A stretch of DNA of 17,630 nt from Chloroflexota bacterium. Its GTDB lineage: Bacteria > Chloroflexota > Anaerolineae > Anaerolineales > UBA4823. Shown piece by piece: positions 12,997 through 17,630 of the stretch. The notes beneath the pieces were generated by a model that made no database searches, had not been told where the DNA came from, and saw nothing but the letters and a program-made list of their open reading frames with translations. The stretch lies in contig JAAZNS010000383.1 in assembly GCA_012798185.1 (NCBI GenBank), positions 1-17,630 of the forward strand. The letters are read 5' to 3'. A program made the translations under genes and the position numbers. Every line of letters begins with the position of its first letter. Within the stretch, counting starts at the first letter, position 1.

Positions 12997-15465
12997 TCAG
13001 GGATTCCTGGCATATATCCGCCGGTAAATATTAAAGTATTCATAAACACCGCGGATATAACTTCTTGTTTCTTCAAAGCGGACGATTTCTAAAAAAAGGT
13101 CTGGATCACCACCAGCCAGTTCCTGCCAGGCTTGGGCATTGCCGGGTCCCCCGTTATAAGCAGCCAGAGCAGCAAATATATCGCCATTTAACCGGTCGCG
13201 CCATTTGGATAAGTAGCTGGTGCCCAGCAATAGACTGACTACCGGGCGATAAAGATCATCGTCCTTATAATTTTCGGGCCATCCCAGACTGGATGCTACT
13301 TCTAATCCGGTTTGGGGAATGATTTGCATCAAGCCGCGCGCGCCAGCAGAAGAGCTGACAAAGCCTTCAAAGGCACTCTCCTGACGCACCAAACTGAATA
13401 TAAATAAGGGGTGGAATCCATACATCTGAGCTGCAGGAATAATGAGATCGGAATAATAGGTTCCAAAACGAATGTGGTTGAAGAAGGCAGGCGCATACAA
13501 TGAGGTGGCATCATCGAGTCCTGCCAGATTGAGTGTCTGGCGGGCTGACAAGATGGCGCTGCGATACAATCCTAATTCACGCAAATAATCTGCCAGATGG
13601 TAACTTTCCACGGGCGATTGAATTGATTGGCGAAGATTTTCAAATTCATTTCGCGCCTCCTCGAATAATCCCAATTTCCAAAGCTCGCTGCCGCGGATAA
13701 AACGCGAATCGTTGCTAAGGCTGGCAGGAAACGACAAATCCGCCTCTGCACCTAAATTGAAAGTCGAACGAAGCCAATTCTCTGCTTCTTGTTTTTCTTT
13801 CTTCCAATCGATGGATAGGTCGTAAGCTTCTGGTAAGGCAAAGGGTTTCCGGTTTAAGATTAAATCCCTCGCCCGTTCGCTGTAATAACCGGTTGGATCA
13901 ATGGTGCTGCATTGTTCCCATAATGCCTGAGCAGCCTGAAAATTACCAAGCGCATTCTGGGTTTTACCCTGCCAAAGTAAAGCAGCGGATCGCTCTTCTG
14001 GGTTAATAGCATTGGCGAGCAGACGTTGAAAGGTACTGTCAGCGGCGGCATAATCTCCGAGGCGATAGCGGGAAATTCCGGATAATAAAAGAGCCCGCCA
14101 GGCTCTCTCGTAACCAGGGTATTCCAGGGAAACACGGTCCCATATTTCGGCTGCTCTTGCCAGCTGATTATCCATTTCTGCCACTGATGCTGCATCGTAA
14201 AGGAATTCACCAGCCCGCAGATGATTGGGAACAGTATTCACAAAATCTAAAAGTGTCTGAATTGCCGAGTCGTAATCATTCAAATACTGCCATTGAACAA
14301 ATGCTTTTTGTTCCCAGGCTTTATCCCAAAAACGGTGATCGGGAAAATTGATGATTACCTTATTCCATTGAGATATCGCGTCTTCATAGCCGCCGGTAGC
14401 CTGGAGTGTTAACCCATAATAATAGCGGGCAGCAGCCGGGTCTGATGGAGCAGATTGCAGATAACGATCGAATGCAGCCAGCGCAACCCCGTATTGACCG
14501 GCATAATAATCGACGATGCCGCGATTAAGCTCATCGACAGTCTGTCCATCATTGACTAAAGTCAGTAAAGCCTGATAACTATCATACGCAGTAGGATAAT
14601 TATTAACTGCATCTTGATAAGCTGCATAAGCATTTTGGCTTTGTCCGAGGCTGGTATACGCCTGCCCGATATATAGATCCAGCTGCGCTTTCGTGTAATC
14701 GCTGGATATGCGGTTATAGATATCCTGGTACAAAGCAATCGCTGTGCCATAATCGCCGGCAATAGCATGTGTTCGCGCGATTTTGATCTCGATATCGATT
14801 CCATCCAATAAACCAGGGGATTGTAACGCAGCGCGGTAATCATTGATGGCACCTGTAAAGTCATTACTGTTTCTCAATGCATCGCCGCGCAGATTTAGCA
14901 CATATCTATCGATTACACCCGGGCGATTGGCTAAATAATTCAAATATGCGTCTGCTGCTTCGCTGTAGCGCTGCATAGCTGCATAGGTTTGACCTAATCC
15001 AAAATATGCATAGGCTAGGTCGGTGGATTCCGGATAAGTTTGGATGAGGGTATTGAATGAATCTAATGCAGCTTGATAATTTCCAGATTGCAAATGAGAT
15101 TTACCCATGCCAAGCAACGCTGCGGTTTGAATTTGAGGATCCTGGCTGGTTTGTAGTGCGTCATTATATTCTCTAAAGGCAATTTCCCAATCTCCGTTAT
15201 TCAAGGCATTATCGCCATTACTGATACGCATTGTTGGTGGAATAGTTGGTGTCGGTTCTGATGTATTCGTTGGTATTAGAACAGGTGCGTTTTGTGCTTT
15301 TGAAGAATTAATAGTCTCGATAGGTGGGGCAGGATTTTCAGTGGAAGGTATTTTATTCCCCGGAAAATTGCATGCCAGCATTAAAATGATCAGAATGCCG
15401 CCACACAGGGTGATCTTAAATTTGTTGCGCCAGCCGTCATTTTGAGTGGTATTCCTTGTTGCCAT
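12997..15465 (-). CDS. TPR-containing lytic transglycosylase lipoprotein (Slt/GH23 domain)
   Basis: An 822-residue envelope enzyme. Residues 1-32 form a lipoprotein signal: basic n-region, hydrophobic stretch CGGILIILML and lipobox cysteine Cys32. A Pro/Thr/Ser-rich linker runs to about 78. A long stretch of tetratricopeptide-like helical pairs fills about 80-640 (many A-L-x(2)-G-x(2)-Y and NYxxALxxF patterns). The C-terminal SLT domain follows, with catalytic Glu696 in LVRQESAF, then ARGLMQIIPQTG (about 709-720) and AALAAYNGGPGNA (about 765-777). It should cleave the MurNAc-GlcNAc bond of peptidoglycan, giving 1,6-anhydro ends, on the outer side of the cytoplasmic membrane. The frame extends 22 codons upstream to a TTG, but a strong promoter lies inside that extension and points to the ATG at 15465. 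There is no Shine-Dalgarno. It is divergent from mtnA. Confidence 0.9.
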   Translation of the reverse strand: MATRNTTQNDGWRNKFKITLCGGILIILMLACNFPGNKIPSTENPAPPIETINSSKAQNAPVLIPTNTSEPTPTIPPTMRISNGDNALNNGDWEIAFREYNDALQTSQDPQIQTAALLGMGKSHLQSGNYQAALDSFNTLIQTYPESTDLAYAYFGLGQTYAAMQRYSEAADAYLNYLANRPGVIDRYVLNLRGDALRNSNDFTGAINDYRAALQSPGLLDGIDIEIKIARTHAIAGDYGTAIALYQDIYNRISSDYTKAQLDLYIGQAYTSLGQSQNAYAAYQDAVNNYPTAYDSYQALLTLVNDGQTVDELNRGIVDYYAGQYGVALAAFDRYLQSAPSDPAAARYYYGLTLQATGGYEDAISQWNKVIINFPDHRFWDKAWEQKAFVQWQYLNDYDSAIQTLLDFVNTVPNHLRAGEFLYDAASVAEMDNQLARAAEIWDRVSLEYPGYERAWRALLLSGISRYRLGDYAAADSTFQRLLANAINPEERSAALLWQGKTQNALGNFQAAQALWEQCSTIDPTGYYSERARDLILNRKPFALPEAYDLSIDWKKEKQEAENWLRSTFNLGAEADLSFPASLSNDSRFIRGSELWKLGLFEEARNEFENLRQSIQSPVESYHLADYLRELGLYRSAILSARQTLNLAGLDDATSLYAPAFFNHIRFGTYYSDLIIPAAQMYGFHPLFIFSLVRQESAFEGFVSSSAGARGLMQIIPQTGLEVASSLGWPENYKDDDLYRPVVSLLLGTSYLSKWRDRLNGDIFAALAAYNGGPGNAQAWQELAGGDPDLFLEIVRFEETRSYIRGVYEYFNIYRRIYARNP

Positions 15466-15472
15466 GCAATCC

Positions 15473-15501
15473 AATATAACCCAGGCAAGATGAGGTGTCA
15501 A
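15473..15501 (-). promoter_or_regulatory. near-consensus promoter producing a leaderless transglycosylase mRNA
   Basis: On the minus strand: TTGACA (plus 15496-15501, perfect), exactly 17 nt, then TATATT (plus 15473-15478). Only seven bases (GGATTGC) separate the -10 from the ATG at 15465, so transcription should begin at or within two bases of the start codon. This is the best promoter in the window. Confidence 0.7.
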
Positions 15502-15651
15502 TATTTTGAAATTTCGATTTTCTTTTGACAAAGCTGTCCTGGCGTGTTAAACTCTTTTTGCTTGATATGATCATTTGAATAATTAAAAGATATGTCATTC
15601 AAACTTGATTATTTAAAAACGAAAGCTGATAGCTGATAATTTTCCCTAAAT
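15502..15651. other. divergent intergenic region between transglycosylase and mtnA
   Basis: AT-rich, with no gene. It contains an inverted repeat TTTGAAT (15574-15580) / ATTCAAA (15597-15603), a palindrome ATGATCAT (15567-15574), and a tandem 7-mer AGCTGAT-AGCTGAT (15624-15637). The 7-mer runs into a -10-like GATAAT (15635-15640) only 11 nt before the mtnA ATG. No good -35 pairs with that -10. The mtnA start lacks a Shine-Dalgarno, so a very short leader is possible. Confidence 0.4.
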
Positions 15652-16701
15652 ATGCGTACTCTTGAATGGGATTACCAAAAAAACCTGCTTAAAATGATTG
15701 ATCAACGGCAATTGCCGGGGGAATTGTGTATTGTTTCATATTCAGATTATAGACAAGTGACAACAGCAATCAAGGAAATGGTGGTGCGCGGCGCCCCGGC
15801 TATTGGCGCAGCTGCTGCATTTGGATTAGCCTTGGCAGCGCAGCAATCTTCTGCCAAAAATGTCGAAACGCTGCAAAAGGAATTAACCAAGGCTGCTGAA
15901 AAGATTCAAGCAGCCCGCCCAACAGCAGTAAATCTTACCTGGGCATTGCATAGAATTCTAAGTAATATAGCAAACTATCGTGGTGATGTGCAAGGAATGC
16001 GGAAAGCGGTTCTCGTTGAAGCTCAAAAAATTGCTGATGAAGATGTAATGATCAATAAACGGATGGCTGAATATGGGGCGGCTTTAATTAATGACGGTGA
16101 TACGATTATTCATCACTGCAATACGGGCGCATTAGCAACCGTAGACTGGGGAACAGCTTTGGGGGTCATTCGAACGGCATTCGAACAAGGAAAACGGCTT
16201 CATGTTCTAGTCGATGAAACCCGCCCACGTTTGCAGGGTGCCCGGTTGACTGCCTGGGAATTAAAACAATATGGCATTCCATATGAAATCATAAGCGATA
16301 ATGCAGCTGGTCACTTTCTAAGCCGTGGAATGGTGCAAAAAGTCTTCTTTGGGGGCGACCGGATGGCTGCCAATGGGGATGTCGCAAATAAAATCGGTAC
16401 GTATATGCTGGCATTGGCTGCCCATCGCAATAAAGTTCCGGTTTATTCGGTTGTACCCACTTCTACCATTGATTTGTCTCTCGCTCATGGAGGATTAATA
16501 CCTATCGAAGAACGCCCGCAGGATGAGGTATTGAATTTACAGGTGGAGGGCAAATCGGTCTTCCCGAAAGGCGCTAAAGCCCGCAACCCTGCTTTTGATG
16601 TTACCCCGCATCAATTTCTTACCGCGATTGTCACCGAAAGGGGGATCGTTTACCCTCCTTTTCGAAAAAATCTTAAACAGGTGTGTAATATAAAAACATG
16701 A
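15652..16701 (+). CDS. mtnA: S-methyl-5-thioribose-1-phosphate isomerase
   Basis: A 349-residue cytoplasmic aldose-ketose isomerase related to eIF2B. It converts methylthioribose-1-phosphate to methylthioribulose-1-phosphate in methylthioadenosine salvage. Signatures are VVRGAPAIGAAAAFG (44-58), ARPTAVNLTWAL (88-99), HHCNTGALATVDWGTALGV with the catalytic Cys156, LVDETRPRLQGARLTAWEL (186-204), and FFGGDRMAANGDVANKIGTY with the catalytic Asp236. PTSTIDLSL, IPIEERPQDEV and NPAFDVTP follow. All expected key residues and a normal length are present. The ATG has no Shine-Dalgarno and a -10-like GATAAT just upstream. Its stop overlaps the start of the adenosine kinase gene (ATGA, 16698-16701), so the two are translationally coupled. 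Relatives also isomerise 5-deoxyribose-1-phosphate in the DHAP shunt, an alternative that fits if methionine-salvage genes are missing elsewhere. Confidence 0.95.
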   Translation: MRTLEWDYQKNLLKMIDQRQLPGELCIVSYSDYRQVTTAIKEMVVRGAPAIGAAAAFGLALAAQQSSAKNVETLQKELTKAAEKIQAARPTAVNLTWALHRILSNIANYRGDVQGMRKAVLVEAQKIADEDVMINKRMAEYGAALINDGDTIIHHCNTGALATVDWGTALGVIRTAFEQGKRLHVLVDETRPRLQGARLTAWELKQYGIPYEIISDNAAGHFLSRGMVQKVFFGGDRMAANGDVANKIGTYMLALAAHRNKVPVYSVVPTSTIDLSLAHGGLIPIEERPQDEVLNLQVEGKSVFPKGAKARNPAFDVTPHQFLTAIVTERGIVYPPFRKNLKQVCNIKT

Positions 16702-17630
16702 ATATTGTATTAACAGGATCTGTAGCATATGACTATTTAATGACCTTTCCGGGTTATTTCAGGGATCATATTTTGCCCGACCGGATCGAAACGATCAGTT
16801 TGTCTTTTCTGGTAGATAGTATGGTCAAATTACGCGGCGGCATTGCACCCAATATCGCGTATACTTTGGCGTTGTTTGGAGAACGTCCGCGCATATTAGC
16901 CGCAGTGGGTGAAGATTTCGAAGAATACCGCGCCTGGCTGGAAAGCAAAGGGGTCGATACCAGCGGAGCGAGGTTGATCCCGGGGATATTTACTGCTTCA
17001 TGTTTCACCAGTACAGATCGTTCAAACGCTCAAATCACCAGCTTTTTTCCGGGAGCTATGGCGTATGCAGCAAACCTTTCGCTAAGAGATTTGCCGTGTG
17101 ATGATTCAGCCCTGGTGGTCATTTCACCGAACGACCCTCTCGCCATGCAGAAATATATTCGAGAATGTCATGAAATGAACCTTTCGTATATATACGATCC
17201 CAGCCAGCAAATAGTTAGAATGACCCCAGAAGAAATAATGGCTGGCATCGATGGTGCTTTAGCATTATTTGTCAATGATTATGAATTTGGGTTGATCCAA
17301 AAAATGACCGGCATGTCGCATAAAGCGATTATGCAAAAAATCCAATTTATGGTGGTAACCTGCGGCGATCGCGGTGCAACAATTTATGCTGGCGAGAATG
17401 TTTTTCAGATTCCGGTTGTAGCGCCCGAAAAAATCGTCGATCCCACAGGTGTTGGTGATGCTTTCAGGGGGGGATTCTTAGTAGCATATGGACATCAATT
17501 GGATTGGGAAATATGCGGCAGGGTTGGCGCATTAGCTGCCACTTATTGCCTCGAACACAGCGGCACCCAAGGTCATTCGTATACACCTTTAGAGTTTATT
17601 ACGAGATATCGGAAATATTTTAACGACCAG
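16698..17630 (+). CDS. adoK: PfkB-family adenosine kinase (3' partial)
   Basis: 311 residues of a ribokinase/PfkB-fold kinase; the frame is still open at the window edge, probably missing only a short tail. It resembles the adenosine kinase of Mycobacterium tuberculosis from end to end: MNIVLTGSVAYDYLMTFPG, SLSFLVD (35-40), the sugar-binding RGGIAPNIAYTLAL (46-59), VGEDFEEYRAWL, FFPGAM (116-121), NDPLAM, YDPSQQ (166-171), FVNDYEF (191-197) and EHSGTQG. The catalytic anion-hole motif is DPTGVGDAFRGGF (248-260), with Asp254 as the base. It should phosphorylate adenosine to AMP with ATP in the cytoplasm. The start overlaps mtnA by 4 nt, so both are made together. They may recycle the nucleoside products of S-adenosylmethionine use. 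A different nucleoside or ribose substrate is possible, since PfkB specificity is hard to read by eye. Confidence 0.88.
   Translation, partial: MNIVLTGSVAYDYLMTFPGYFRDHILPDRIETISLSFLVDSMVKLRGGIAPNIAYTLALFGERPRILAAVGEDFEEYRAWLESKGVDTSGARLIPGIFTASCFTSTDRSNAQITSFFPGAMAYAANLSLRDLPCDDSALVVISPNDPLAMQKYIRECHEMNLSYIYDPSQQIVRMTPEEIMAGIDGALALFVNDYEFGLIQKMTGMSHKAIMQKIQFMVVTCGDRGATIYAGENVFQIPVVAPEKIVDPTGVGDAFRGGFLVAYGHQLDWEICGRVGALAATYCLEHSGTQGHSYTPLEFITRYRKYFNDQ

Noticed and set aside
13860..14210. A 116-codon minus-strand frame and other sizeable frames inside the transglycosylase gene.
   Set aside because: These are frame shadows of a gene with clear TPR and SLT motifs; the alternative translations show no recognisable domain.
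1..17630. CRISPR arrays, tRNA or rRNA genes, insertion sequences, prophage or defence islands.
   Set aside because: I saw no regularly spaced repeats, cloverleaf-like sequences, transposase or nuclease motifs; nearly all sequence is covered by recognisable genes.

Overview
The window is a moderately AT-rich, gene-dense bacterial chromosome segment with no rRNA, tRNA, CRISPR array, insertion sequence or phage gene that I can see. The gene mix suggests a member of Chloroflexota, most likely class Anaerolineae. It includes lipoprotein-anchored envelope proteins, a TPR-rich lytic transglycosylase lipoprotein, GT39 and GT4 glycosyltransferases, a PF04008 adenosine-specific kinase and an actinobacterial-like AdoK. 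This placement is an inference from protein style, not from a marker gene.

Layout: (1) 2-2662, plus strand: the C-terminal part of a MacB/FtsX-type ABC permease, a lipoprotein membrane-fusion protein (MacA/HlyD type) and a small secreted orphan, closed by a hairpin near 2692-2723. (2) 2900-9461, minus strand: a five-gene run read from 9461 downward: GT4 glycosyltransferase, UPF0104/LPG-synthase-type membrane protein, second GT4, a cytoplasmic-looking beta-propeller protein, and a large GT39-type membrane glycosyltransferase. The first two genes overlap by 4 nt. This looks like a surface glycoconjugate locus. (3) 9679-10665, plus: hypoxanthine phosphoribosyltransferase, then thioredoxin behind its own good promoter. 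(4) 10710-11195, minus: adenosine-specific kinase, converging on thioredoxin with a shared hairpin terminator. (5) 11456-12939, plus: CorA metal transporter and a YbaK-type aminoacyl-tRNA deacylase. (6) 12997-15465, minus: lipid-anchored TPR lytic transglycosylase with a near-consensus promoter so close to its ATG that the mRNA should be leaderless. (7) 15652 to the window end, plus: methylthioribose-1-phosphate isomerase overlapping a PfkB-type adenosine kinase that runs off the end.

Two themes stand out. One is nucleoside and methylthioadenosine salvage (hpt, PF04008 kinase, mtnA, adoK), including two unrelated adenosine-directed kinases. The other is envelope construction (ABC efflux, glycan transfer, murein hydrolysis). 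Several upstream-extended reading frames were trimmed to starts supported by ribosome binding sites or promoters (8328-9461, 9679-10224, 10339-10665, 10710-11195, 11456-12442, 12997-15465). I found no convincing evidence of a wholly new system. The least explained parts are the beta-propeller gene in the glycan operon and the small secreted orphan.
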